Below are positions 54,483-64,000 of a stretch of 64,000 nt of DNA, one piece after another. The stretch's first letter is position 1; each line of letters opens with the position of its first letter. The stretch comes from Cyrtodaria siliqua (lineage: Eukaryota > Mollusca > Bivalvia > Adapedonta > Hiatellidae): NCBI GenBank assembly GCA_037043455.1, contig JAWPHD010001425.1, positions 1-64,000 of the forward strand, written 5' to 3'. A program made the position numbers and the translations under genes. Below the pieces are notes generated by a model, which saw nothing but the letters and a program-made list of their open reading frames with translations, made no database searches and was not told the DNA's origin.

Positions 54483-54715
54483 TATAAAAGTCGAACAGGA
54501 AGTGTAGCTATAGAATACAGCCTGGTGGGGATATCTTGATTTACATTTTTTGTGACACTTACCGTTCAAAGGCGGAAATCCTATTGTCAACCCTCTTATG
54601 TTTGAGATGTCATATCTTGCCTTTTATTCCTCATTGTAGTTTTTTTTCTGTGCGTGTTTGTGGTTGACCGTGGTCCTTGAATGCTACATTTCCTGTTCGA
54701 CTCTAATATCCACTT
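54483..54715. mobile_element. Back-to-back PLE-2 ends
   Basis: 54483-54515 is a PLE-2 terminus in minus orientation (ATAAAAGTCGAACAGGAAGT). 54518-54715 is a PLE-2 tail in plus orientation ending CCTGTTCGACTCTAATATCC. The two 3' ends point outward. Confidence 0.65.
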
Positions 54716-54732
54716 TCACAGAACACAGTCGA

Positions 54733-54800
54733 CCCAAAACACCCAATTAAATACCCAAAACACCCAAATTAAACACCCAAAACACCCAATTAAAACGACA
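54733..54800. repeat. AAACACCCAATTAA minisatellite
   Basis: Five degenerate units of CCAAAACACCCAATTAAA, about 14-16 bases each. Confidence 0.85.
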
Positions 54801-55343
54801 ATTACAATGATAATCATGTTAATAAAAAGCAAAGCAAGTGACATCACGAAAACAAACGGGTTGTTGAATCATTACGTGGTCCCGCCTTAATTCCATTAAT
54901 TGATGAGAAAGCTTATATTAGCAGAATTTTATAACACATATTTCGATAATAAAACACGTTTAAAAATATTTTTTTTACTGAATAAAATGCGATAACCTGT
55001 TTAATATTGCCTATTAAATGTTTTAATTTTACAATATGCAAAAGTTTTAAGCCGAAATTAAGGTGTTATTTCATACCCCAGCCCACCCCGTCTTCGCGTC
55101 TTGGAAAGGAGCTGGATGGGGTATGAAAGTTAATACTCGGACCACGTAATGTTGGGCTACCGCCACAGACCATGAAGTAACCCAGTCATACGTTACCTCT
55201 TTAAGCAATATATTTGCTAAGCAATGATGTAGCTATTGCACCAATTTATTTTATGACCTTATCTCATATATATATACAGAAAAATACCGGCTAGCATGGG
55301 ATTTGTGTTGTGTTTGTTAAGTTATCCAAAACTTACACATATA
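54801..55343. other. Spacer with a CATACC hairpin repeat
   Basis: 55068-55130: TTTCATACCCCAGCC and GCTGGATGGGGTATGAAA as facing arms around CACCCCGTCTTCGCGTC, relative of 31069-31129 and with the same AATTAAGGT flank. Otherwise unassigned. Confidence 0.5.
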
Positions 55344-55592
55344 CTTAGTTGCAAAAGAAACTGGACACATTGAACATTTTACTTTACACCCTATCCTCTT
55401 TATCAAGCGACAGTCCCTTAATGATTCGATCTATTGAAAAACAAATGACAACATGATATTGGCAATGAAATGATAAAAACTTTGATACCAAACATGGTAT
55501 ATTCATTCTGGAATTTGTCAATTTAATTCTAAAAAAACTTTATACAATTAAATCTAAACACAAGTCAGTGTCCACTTTCTTTTGCAACTGAG
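55344..55592. mobile_element. Tc1/mariner-type MITE, 249 bp
   Basis: Terminal inverted repeats CTTAGTTGCAAAAGAAACTG / CTCAGTTGCAAAAGAAAGTG continuing to GACAC, each flanked by TA (55342-55343, 55593-55594). No coding capacity. Confidence 0.82.
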
Positions 55593-55800
55593 TATGTATA
55601 AAATTAACTGATCCTATAAATGAAAATCGTATCTATAAACTGGAACATACGAAGGCCATGAAGTAGCTAGGGTAATCTAAGGGTTATGGTTGGGGGTTGT
55701 ACAGATAATACTGCTTCATGATTAAAAGCTGTACGTAACAGGTATATTGACAAGAAGTCTGATCACGTCAGACATTATCTATAACTACTATATCTAAATA
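55593..55800. other. Spacer with a single 59-bp satellite-like unit
   Basis: ACTGGAACATACGAAGGCCA at 55639 resembles the unit of 56815-57135. Confidence 0.5.
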
Positions 55801-56083
55801 AAGGTCACCGGACAAATTGTGGACCATATGATGACGTCTACCTAAATCGTTTAGGACAGTAGCGTTTGAAGTTGTCTTAAATCTTGTTGTGACCTACGGT
55901 TTATTCTCTTGTTGCTCTCTCTTCTGCCAAGTCATTGAGTACTTACTTTGTGGCTGTCTAGGCGTTTGTTTTTTTATATTATATATACATGATCATTTAT
56001 GTGTTTTACTTATATTGCCTATTAATGCTGCCTTGTTTGTTAGAGAATATAACCTGGAGGTGATATCTTTATTTACACTGTCC
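55801..56083 (+). mobile_element. PLE-2 tail cut by an LTR-like block
   Basis: Starts with the RT end (...GACCATATGATGACGTCTACC), then tail landmarks to TTTACACTGTCCCGTCGG, where LTR-like family C begins. The 88-codon frame 55889-56155 is not coding. Confidence 0.65.
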
Positions 56084-56698
56084 CGTCGGGGTAATAAATT
56101 AAACAACACTTTCTGCCGGGGATCTGCCGGGGATCGTGGCTTTATTATTCAATAGTACGGTATAAACCTAAAACAATACAAACGAATACTTAATATACAA
56201 GACTCTGAAAACAGACAAACAAGACAAATACGATACAAAACCCACGCGGCGGTATTTCATCATTTAAACATAATATATATACACAAACAATGTCTTTGCA
56301 GACTCAAAGAAGAGATGCTAGTACCAGCATAATTCTCACGAATTATTCTAGGCTTTCTTTCACTGACGTGAAAGAACAAGATACCTTCATGAGTATAAGT
56401 AGGTGTTATACGTCGTCAGCCAGAAGGAGAAGTGCGGAGAATTGATTAGTTTGGCGGCAATTGTTATTAGGACCCATCATGCAATATAATCGCTCACCCA
56501 CTCACTCATGACGAACATGTATTGGTCAATATACACAGACTGGACATTACAAGCCAGTAAATGTAAACATTGGAATGAAAACATTGGAACAGACTATAAA
56601 TACTACAAATATTGCTCTCTTCTAGTACATTAGGATTGCATTCACCCATATTAAAAGAGTACAATACAAAATACAAGATCTGGGTCACATAAAGATTA
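56084..56698 (-). mobile_element. LTR-like family C, copy 2
   Basis: Inverted relative of 25444-26055: CTTTCTGCCGGGGATC, ACCCACGCGGCGGTATTTCA, TGTCTTTG...GAGTGATTAG-type core, GTACAATACAAAATACAAGA and TGGGTCACATA end. GATCTGCCGGG is duplicated near its start. Confidence 0.55.
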
Positions 56699-56814
56699 TA
56701 ATTTGTTTGTTGTCGGTATGACTTGATGTAGCCATAATATATCTCGTGTTCTAATCCTCTACCTAACTACTGAACAATCCCAATAATAAATCACCATGAT
56801 GTATCCAGCCACGT
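56699..56814. other. Short unassigned joint
   Basis: GACTTGATGTAGCCATAATATATCTC at 56720 already resembles the following satellite in degenerate form. Confidence 0.45.
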
Positions 56815-57135
56815 TGTATCGCCTTTGCTAACATACTGGAATATACGATAGGCCATGATGTAGCCCAGCTATAATTTATCTCGTTTACTATATACTGGAA
56901 TATACGATAGGCCATGATGTAGCCCAGCTATAATTTATCTCGTTTACTATATACTGGAATATACGATAGGCCATAATGTAGCCCAGCTATAATTTATCTC
57001 GTTTACTAATATACTGGAATATACGATAGGCCATGATATAGCCCAGCTTTAATTTATCTCGTTTACTGATATACTCGAATATGCGATAGGCAGTGATTTA
57101 GACCAGTCATACTTTACCTCGTTTACTAATATCTC
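56815..57135. repeat. 59/60-bp satellite, about 5 copies
   Basis: Unit: TATACTGGAATATACGATAG, GCCATGATGTAGCCCAGCTA, TAATTTATCTCGTTTACTA. Spacing of GGCC 59, 59, 60, 60. Related to the 46-bp array at 63440-64000. Confidence 0.93.
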
Positions 57136-58743
57136 CTGTCCAGTAGGAACGCCACGGACCTATAACATATCAGTTCTGTTCGCATTTTAACTCCGCGAAC
57201 ATGGACTATTTCTTTGTATTTTACGGACTATTTTACGAATTTTCAACTAAAACAGACGCCATTGTTTTACACCCGAAATTGGGCGCGCTACGTCGGCGAG
57301 CACTACGGGTACCTATGGAGTCCAACAACACGCGTACAGTGTTTCATACCGTAGATTATGTAAAAACTAATACCTTACCGGACGAAATAACGTCCCATTA
57401 TGTGTCAACACGATGCAGTGTTGGTGACTGACAGGTCACCGTGACATAACTTGACACGTGAAATTGACATGTTGTTGCAAGTTGGATTTGGGATGATTGT
57501 CTGCTGCTGGAGGTCCATGATCAAGGTATTTGTTTTGTCATTAAAATGTGTTTGTTAATAAACAGTACACACCCCTTTTAGATCGTGCATATTTAGACAT
57601 TGGCCAAATACAGTGCCTAAAAAAGTAGTGTATAGTGTATAATAGAAAGTTCATAATCACTATAAGTGTTTTTCGTGTACTCCGATCTTTCCAGTAACTG
57701 GATGTACTGTAAACTGTAGAACGTTTAGTGAAATAAAACAATTGCTAGTAGAAATGCTATCAATGTCCCCCGCACCCCGCCCCCACCCAAGTACGGTGGA
57801 TGAGGGTGTGGGGGTAGATGGAGCTTGCATACCGAAAACAAGGAGGGGGTAAGAAAACTAGAAACCCCCTCCACCCCCACCCCTCAGATGCATGAATGTA
57901 AATAGTTAGCGGGGTCTCTATATCGTTATGTTATCCCCATTTTCTCGCACATTCGTGAATACATAACCCGATACAACTACCATTGAAACAATGTAATCTG
58001 CCATAGACATTTGACTGAAATCGGTCAGATTCATATTTATGTACAGTAAAGTTTTGAGGCAAGGAAGTGATTTTGAATTTACATTTATTTACATTCTGTT
58101 GCGAAAAAAACAACGCAATTTCGAGAAAGTACATTTCACTTAAAAGCCTTTAAGGCGGTGTAGCTACTACGCTTGCCTCCAGTGTGTCTCAAAAGAAATG
58201 ACTATTCCATGGGCTGGAAATATGCTGTGAAAGTGGAACAATGTTTTTAATGGATCTCCAGTTGGGCTACATTATATTTTACATGTATAATGAATGATGA
58301 GAGATGTGTTTATTACATTAACAGTGTTATTGAGCACAAGTAGTATTCATGCTTTATTCAATTTAGTTATTTTATCTTTTCTTTTTTAAATATGTTACAT
58401 TATGTATAACAAAGGATAAACTATGTCTGTTTGATCATTGACATTGGACTGATGTTGTTTTCAGAGAGGTCTCAAATGTGAATCGTGTCCTTGAGCAGCT
58501 CTAAGTGAATTGATACTGACGACTTCAGAATGTCAAGCCGTATTAAATGCCATTTGATCATATGGAGGTAAGAGCCTTTTTAAAAATTGTTTGCACTTGT
58601 GTAGTTCTTTAAATGGAGCTTGTGTTATGCTTGCTCGGTGCTGTTCAAAGTTAGAGTAAAAATATTTCAGTGATAGTGCAGCGTGATTGTCATATGAGCT
58701 CGTGTAAACTACATGTACTGGATACATGCGAAAACAAGTTGTG
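57136..58743. other. No supported gene
   Basis: A 76-codon plus-strand frame (57201-57431) lacks motifs; its ACGCGTACAGTGTTTCA recurs at 61045. 57763-57890 is C/G-rich (CCCCCGCACCCCGCCCCC, GGGTGTGGGGGTAG). A tRNA-like fragment at 58152 is too weak to call. Confidence 0.4.
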
Positions 58744-58747
58744 TTAA

Positions 58748-59017
58748 AGGGACACTAGGCAGTCTTTATTTGTTTAAAACTTCTGGAGTTCGGTTAAATT
58801 TTCTGCATAGTTTGCATTTGTGCATCATTAATATTATTTATTAGAATAGTTCAGAAGAAATTGTTTTACACATTACTTACTGTTGATTATAGTGCACCTA
58901 TAATAATTTATTTAACTTTTAATGCAAGCAGGTTTAAATTTAACATGTTACCAGGTTAACAAATGGAGATGCTAATGTTAAAGCTTGATAAATACTTCAA
59001 GATTGCCGTGTGCCCCT
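58748..59017. mobile_element. TTAA-flanked MITE, 270 bp
   Basis: Ends AGGGACACTAGGCAGTCTT and (complement) AGGGGCACACGGCAATCTT match at 15 of 19 positions. TTAA flanks at 58744-58747 and 59018-59021 indicate piggyBac-type insertion. Confidence 0.7.
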
Positions 59018-59059
59018 TTAACATCATCTAATTGGTCTATGTGATGGGTCCTCAATTTA

Positions 59060-59529
59060 TTAAAGGGACACAGAGCAAATTTCCAATCTTGTGTCTGTTT
59101 TACACATTTTCACATCAGAACAGACCACACATCTACAAAAGTGTCTTCTCAACTGCCCTATTTAATCATGTTTTATTTCTAAAACTAGCGGTATCACCAG
59201 GTTTTGAGAGAGAAAATAAATAGTTGTATATTAATGTTTTCTTCCCATGTAAAATGACCTTACTAAGTCATTAAAGTAAAATATCCTATGAACAAAACGT
59301 GTAAAATTTAACAATTTTAGATTTTTGGCCAGACTTGTATTTTATTCCCCTTCTAGTAAAAATGGCTTATAGAACATTGCACCCTCTGTCAGATTTAACT
59401 TTCCTTATAATAGATTCTTGCTGTACTGTTGGGTGAAACATACATTAAAATGGTTCTATAATCATGTCAGTTCAATCATATACTCGTATGATACACAATA
59501 TAATATGTATTGACCCTTTACTTGATGTG
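59060..59529. other. Region opening with an orphan TTAA-AGGGACAC end
   Basis: TTAAAGGGACACAGAGC at 59060 looks like the left end of the same MITE family, but no matching right end was found. Frame 59032-59223 is not considered coding. Confidence 0.4.
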
Positions 59530-59855
59530 CCATTTACTCAGTTTTGGTCAAGGGACGTTTATAGCATATCGGCTTTGAATCCAGTGAACACGGATTCAAT
59601 TCTTACTGGCGCCACTGGGTTACTTCGATGTGTCCTGTAGCCTCGTTCGTCTGATGGGAACGTAAACCGGGTGGTCCTGTGTATCGGAGTCTGTCCTCCC
59701 TCCAAGCACGTTAAAGAACCATAGGTATCTAATCGGTAGTAAGCGTAGGGCAGGGTTCCTGGATGCCTATGTATCTTTCCTCCTCTCTTTCGGGCGGTTC
59801 GAAATAACCTAAACAACGTGTTGATGAGGCGTTAAACAATAATTAAATTTTAAAC
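59530..59855 (+). mobile_element. tRNA-derived SINE, near full length
   Basis: tRNA-like head (GTTTATAGCATATCGGCTTT, B-box-like CACGGATTCAATTC), a body with TCGTTCGTCTGATGGGAACG, GTCTGTCCTCCCTCCAAGCA, CGTTAAAGAACC, and a tail GATGAGGCGTTAAACAATAA. The body resembles widespread molluscan SINE tails. The minus frame 59559-59816 is a shadow. Confidence 0.65.
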
Positions 59856-60084
59856 TGTCCCATTCCCCTAAATATGCCCTAGATCCCTCTCGCAACACCT
59901 GATTCAAACTGAATACTCTGCACGACTTATATTAACTTTTTATTCTATGTCTTTCTTTTCTTTCAGTCTGCACGTCATGTGGAAGAAGACTCCATGTACA
60001 CCACTGGCCAGAGTCAATGCTGAAGTTTATGTTCGCTCAATTATTTGCTTAATAAAGTATACATATGAACTAAAATATTGTCTT
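59856..60084. other. Unassigned
   Basis: Nothing recognised. Confidence 0.4.
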
Positions 60085-60480
60085 TATAATTATGTCTTCC
60101 ACCACAAAGTGGTAGGTGAGACACAATAGATTTGGCCTTTCCGTTCGTCTGTCACAAATCTTGTCTGCGCTACTTGTTGGATTTTGACGAAACTTTGTAC
60201 AAACTCTTTATTACTTTCTCTGAAGCTAATTTCATAAAACTTCATACTTTAAATGCCTTTGGTGAAATGATAATCCCTGTTTATTTTGAAGTCAGTAGTT
60301 GAAAGGTCCGTTACCATGACCGGAAAATGAAAAGTATTGCCCACACAGTTTTTACTCTTACCTAAAGCAAATTTCACGAAACTTCATTGTTGGACAGTGG
60401 AAAGAGGATGATCGTTTGATTTTTAGGTAATAGGTCAAGTTCCCTGCAGACATCCACTATCCAAGGATAAGCATATGTTA
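60085..60480 (+). mobile_element. Possible pearl/HINE-like relative
   Basis: A small hairpin (CCACCACAAAGTGGTAGG), then CCTTTCCGTTCGTCTGTCAC and repeated (GAT)TTYGACGAAACTTYG-type phrases (60180, 60225, 60370) echo the organisation at 18741-20190, with different sequence. Confidence 0.4.
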
Positions 60481-60524
60481 CAACACACATGTTATAATAT
60501 TAATGGTATAATATATGAATATTT

Positions 60525-60630
60525 TCTTGCACAATGTTGAATCCAGTAAAACAAGTGGTTTTGTTCACCGATTCTGTCGCCTGTGAACCAAACCACTTGT
60601 TGTTAAATATTACAGGATTCAACAGTGTGT
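60525..60630. repeat. Hairpin with AACCACTTGTT stem
   Basis: Outer arms CAATGTTGAATCC / GGATTCAACAGTG and inner arms AACAAGTGGTTTTGTTCAC / GTGAACCAAACCACTTGTT enclose a 17-base loop, total about 100 bases. Confidence 0.75.
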
Positions 60631-61309
60631 AAGACATATTCCGATCATCCATTTTTTTTTAAATCATAAATTAAAAAATATATATATTAAAACAAACAAA
60701 ACATGCTATTTGATATAAACAGACGTATTCAAATTTTCAAAATAACAATATTCGCAGAATATAGTAGATTTCAACTGCTGAAAACAAACATGTATTTTTT
60801 TTCCAGGAAATAATACTTCTATGAATATAGTATATATGTTCAGGGAAATGTTTAATATGTCTGTTTTCAAATACTACAAATCGTAACGCACCGCACATGT
60901 ATATTCAGTATTTACTTTCAATATAGTAGTGAGTATGACTGCGTTCTGGGACCATATAAATATAAAAGAATAATATATATAAATAAATATATATATAACT
61001 ATATATGCCCTATAAATATAAACGACCCGCACTTTTTGGATTCACGCGTACAGTGTTTCACAACACCACAAATCTGGCAAGTGCTCCATTGACACAATGT
61101 CATATCCACGTTTATGTTATGAAATCTTCGAGTCTACACATAATCATGTTTGTTACCGACAGTAACATGTATGTTACTCGTCAGTCATTTATTTACTTGG
61201 TTAAAGGGACACATGCCAATCTTGCTTTCTTTAAAACTCGAGTCGCCCCTTCAGTTTTAAACGAACAGTTAAAAGAATATACTTCTTTCTGCCTGTTAAA
61301 CTTATATTA
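60631..61309. other. AT-rich spacer
   Basis: Very AT-rich at 60940-61005 (ATATATATAAATAAATATAT). TTAAAGGGACACATGCC at 61201 is another orphan MITE-like end. The 101-codon frame 61005-61310 lacks motifs. Confidence 0.4.
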
Positions 61310-62945
61310 GTTTATCGCTTTTTCTGATTTCGAAAATTAACTCTGCAACGTATGTTGCCGCCATCATGATTTCATTTTCCGATATACCGTTGCAACATTG
61401 TTTGTTAAAATAAATTGGCCACTCTGACATAATCCCAAAGCATGTATAGATAAAAGATTTAGTGTAAAATACATGAACACATACATTTTAAATATATGTG
61501 TTTACATAACGAAATTATTTAATTGTTTCTGTAGCCGGTCGTCTTTCCTTAATGAATATGAATGTTGCCGTCTTTGGGTCGGACGGTCCTGTTACTTAAT
61601 TAGTACTTGTCTCCGTTTATTGAAATTCTACATATATACAGAGGAGAGATGTATCTATATGATTTTGTTATTATGCTCGCTTCTAAAATGACGAAATAAA
61701 TCGATTTGAATAAAAGGCGCATTCTCAGCAATACACAACGTATTGTGTGTACGGGTTTGAGTGGGGAAACCCACGGGGTTGGAGGGATACTACCGTAATG
61801 TTGCTCTCATAAATACTGTTAACATACTACATCAATAATATAACAACTACTGAACAATGTTGAAATCTATTTATCTTTATAAATGAATTCATAATTCCAC
61901 AATTTTATTCCGTGCGAAGATCGATTTGGAACGTCGATTCGGCGTATTAAACGATTACGGTGTACTTTGTTAATTTTCGGGGGAAAAAAGTACTTGCCTC
62001 CGATTTTTTTTATATTTTACAAATCTACAGAGGAAAGATGTATTTACGCGTACATGCTTTTGTTTTTTTCTCTCGCTTCTAAAATGATGAAATAAATCAA
62101 ATTTGATTAAAACTGCGCATTAGCAGCCTAATCAATACCGTATGGAGGGTGGTGGGGGTGGAATGAGGGGCGGGGCTGCAGGGATACTACCGTAATGGTG
62201 TCCTTGAGAAAAACGGTGAACATTCTACTCTAATAATTTATTAAATACAGAACAATGTTGAAATCAATATATCTCTTAAAAAGGATTTCACAATTTCATG
62301 GTTTTATATCCCGCGTGTACATTAACTTCGAAAGGCGATTGTTCATATTTTAGCCAACACGGTGTACTTTGTTAATTTTGGGAAAAAAAAAGTAATTTTT
62401 TCTGATTGACTTTAAATTCTGGGTTTTAATAGTAGACATGTCAATGAACACTTTCGTGAAAAAAAATTCATTCTCGCTGTTAAAACTTTTTTTTTTTGCA
62501 TTTTTTTCGGATTCAGAAAATTAGCACTGCAACATATATTTTCACAATCCTCATTTCCTTTCCCGACGTACCGTTACAATTTTGTTTGTTAAAACCTATT
62601 CTGAGCACTCCGGCATAAACCAAAAGCATGTATAGATCAGAAATTTAATCTGAAATGCATGGATACATACATTTGAAATATATGTATTGAAATAATGGAA
62701 TTATTTCATTTATTGTGTACCCGGTCGCGTCTGTAAATGTATATGCATTATGCCGTCTTTGAGTCCGTGGGTCATGTTAGTTAATTTTGGGAAAAAAAAA
62801 GTACTTGTCTCCGATTTCATTAAAAATTTGCATATGCACAGAGGAACGATTTATCTACGCGTACATGCATTTGTTTTTATTCTCGCTTCTAAAATGACAA
62901 AATAAATCGATTTTGATTTAAAAGCGCATTTTTGGCAATTTAAAC
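61310..62945. repeat. Mosaic tandem repeats, about 400-bp modules
   Basis: GGGATACTACCGTAATG at 61786 and 62186; TTTGTTAATTTTSGGG at 61968, 62370 and (TTAGTTAATTTTGGG) 62776; CTCGCTTCTAAAATGA(C/T)GAAATAAAT three times (61676, 62074, 62882). A 140-base module with CCGTTGCAACATTGTTTGTT occurs at 61320-61460 and 62505-62650. Modules are reused in different order. No coding. Confidence 0.8.
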
Positions 62946-63234
62946 CTTAAAACAACCTAAATTCATCCCTTTGAAAAATACCTTTAACTATTAATGGGAA
63001 TTACACGAAGTGTACACCAATTCTGTTCGACCAATGTAGTTTGTGAATATTATTACTTTAACAACGATCTGTGATGGTGTTTTGTTATAATCATAGTTTA
63101 TAAATAAGAGGTGAAGAAATCTGAACAGTGACAATTTTCCCGATAATGTCATTTTGTTATCGATTTTATCACGTGACCTTGTTTGATAAATATTCCTACG
63201 CCATAGAGCTGGCGTTCCTACTGGTCTATAAACG
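62946..63234. other. Unassigned
   Basis: A frame of 98 codons on the minus strand (62991-63287) has no motif. Confidence 0.4.
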
Positions 63235-64000
63235 AAAACATTATTTTGGTCATGATGAAGCCAGTCATAAGTTATTTCGCTAACCAAAATATCTTACCTA
63301 TAACCTGGAACAGTCGGTAATTCAGGATGTAGACAGCCTTATTTACTCGTTTACTAATATATTCTAACTATAAACCGGAACATTTGGAATACCTCACGTA
63401 GGCAGCCATAAACTATATATGCTAGAAAATCATAATTTATCTCGTATACTACTCTCTTACCTATATACTGGACAATCCTAATTGATCTCGTATACTACTC
63501 TCTTACCTATATACTGGACAATCCTAATTGATCTCGTATACTACTCTCTTACCTATATACTGGACAATCCTAATTGATCTCGTATACTACTCTCTTACCT
63601 ATTTACTGAACAATCATAATATATCTCGTGTCCTACTCCCTTACCTATATACTGGACAATCATAATTTATCTCGTATACTACTCTCTTACCTATATACTG
63701 AAAAATCATAATATATCTCGTGTCCTACTCCCTTACCTATATACTGGACAATCATAATATATCTCGTATACTACTCTCTTACCTATATACTGAAAAATCA
63801 TAATATATCTCGTGTCCTACTCCCTTACCTATATACTGGAAAATCATAATTTATCTCGTGTATCGTGTACTGATCTCTTACCCATATACCGGACAATCAT
63901 AATTGATCTCGTGTACTGATCTCTTACCTATATACTGGAAGATACGATAGGCCGCGATGTAACCTAGCCATAATTTATCTCCTTTATTTACATCTAGTTC
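63235..64000. repeat. 46-bp satellite grading into the 59-bp family, runs off the window
   Basis: From about 63430 the unit is CTCGTATACTACTCTCTTAC, CTATATACTGGACAATC, CTAATTGAT (period 46), about 10 units with variants. The ends (63240-63300 and 63930-63990) carry ATACGATAGGCC and CAGTCATAA phrases of the 59-bp family. Confidence 0.93.

Noticed and set aside
57201..57431. 76-codon plus-strand gene
   Set aside because: No recognisable motif; a 17-base piece recurs at 61045, suggesting repeat sequence.
58147..58220. tRNA-like SINE head (GGCGGTGTAGCTACTACGC)
   Set aside because: Only an A-box-like phrase, without B-box or recognisable tail.
1..64000. Bacterial, phage or symbiont origin, or a defence/toxin system
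   Set aside because: No dense coding, operons or prokaryotic signals; introns, SINEs, LTR elements and satellites throughout indicate animal nuclear DNA.

Overview
The window looks like AT-rich, repeat-dense nuclear DNA from an invertebrate animal, most likely a bivalve or other lophotrochozoan. The grounds are spliced genes with canonical GT-AG introns, a WSC plus C-type-lectin-like receptor, tRNA-derived SINEs, a pearl/HINE-like element with about 160-bp internal tandem repeats, decayed Jockey-type and Penelope-like retroelements, and several MITEs and satellites. No bacterial operon, phage or CRISPR signal is present. Species is not determinable by eye.

Two host genes can be supported. 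(1) A minus-strand spliced gene covers 54441 down to 42232. Seven exons were found by splice sites, and all six junctions keep reading frame. They encode a WSC domain (two exons), C-type-lectin-like segments, a Ser/Thr/Asn-rich stalk, one transmembrane helix with an Arg-rich stop-transfer, and a cytoplasmic tail with six tyrosines in a duplicated pattern; the signal-peptide exon was not found. Its introns are full of repeat debris. (2) A plus-strand, apparently single-exon 176-aa protein (15870-16400) has an NCQHFA motif suggestive of the LRAT / NlpC-P60-like fold.

Layout: 0.4-1.1 kb retroelement tails; 1.3-4.9 kb a tandem segmental duplication carrying two TATA-promoter/first-exon candidates, with a TTAA-flanked MITE in only one copy; 5.4-7.5 kb a dimeric satellite; 8.1-8.6 kb foldback DNA; 9.3-15.8 kb Penelope-like (PLE) and LTR-like fragments; 15.9-16.5 kb the LRAT-like gene; 17.2-18.0 kb small repeats; 18.4-20.2 kb a PLE fragment followed by a pearl-like element; 20.7-24.3 kb a broken Jockey-type element with two nested PLE insertions; 24.4-25.0 kb a 51-bp minisatellite; 25.0-25.4 kb a miniature LTR element with a tRNA-like sequence in each LTR; 25.4-26.1 kb an LTR-like block; 27.95-30.7 kb a 53-bp satellite of about 52 units; 31-42 kb PLE, LTR-like, foldback and minisatellite debris; 42-54 kb the receptor gene; 54.5-64 kb tails, MITEs, SINEs and two related satellites.

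The dominant mobile family is a Penelope-like RT lineage, present in more than a dozen 5'-truncated or rearranged pieces with two kinds of 3' tail. PLE-1 tails end near CTATATCTCATTT; PLE-2 tails end near CCTGTTCGACTTTTATAT. The most unusual items are the tRNA-in-LTR miniature element, the covarying hairpin around the polyadenylation signal of the LTR-like repeats, and the phase-coherent WSC/CTLD receptor.
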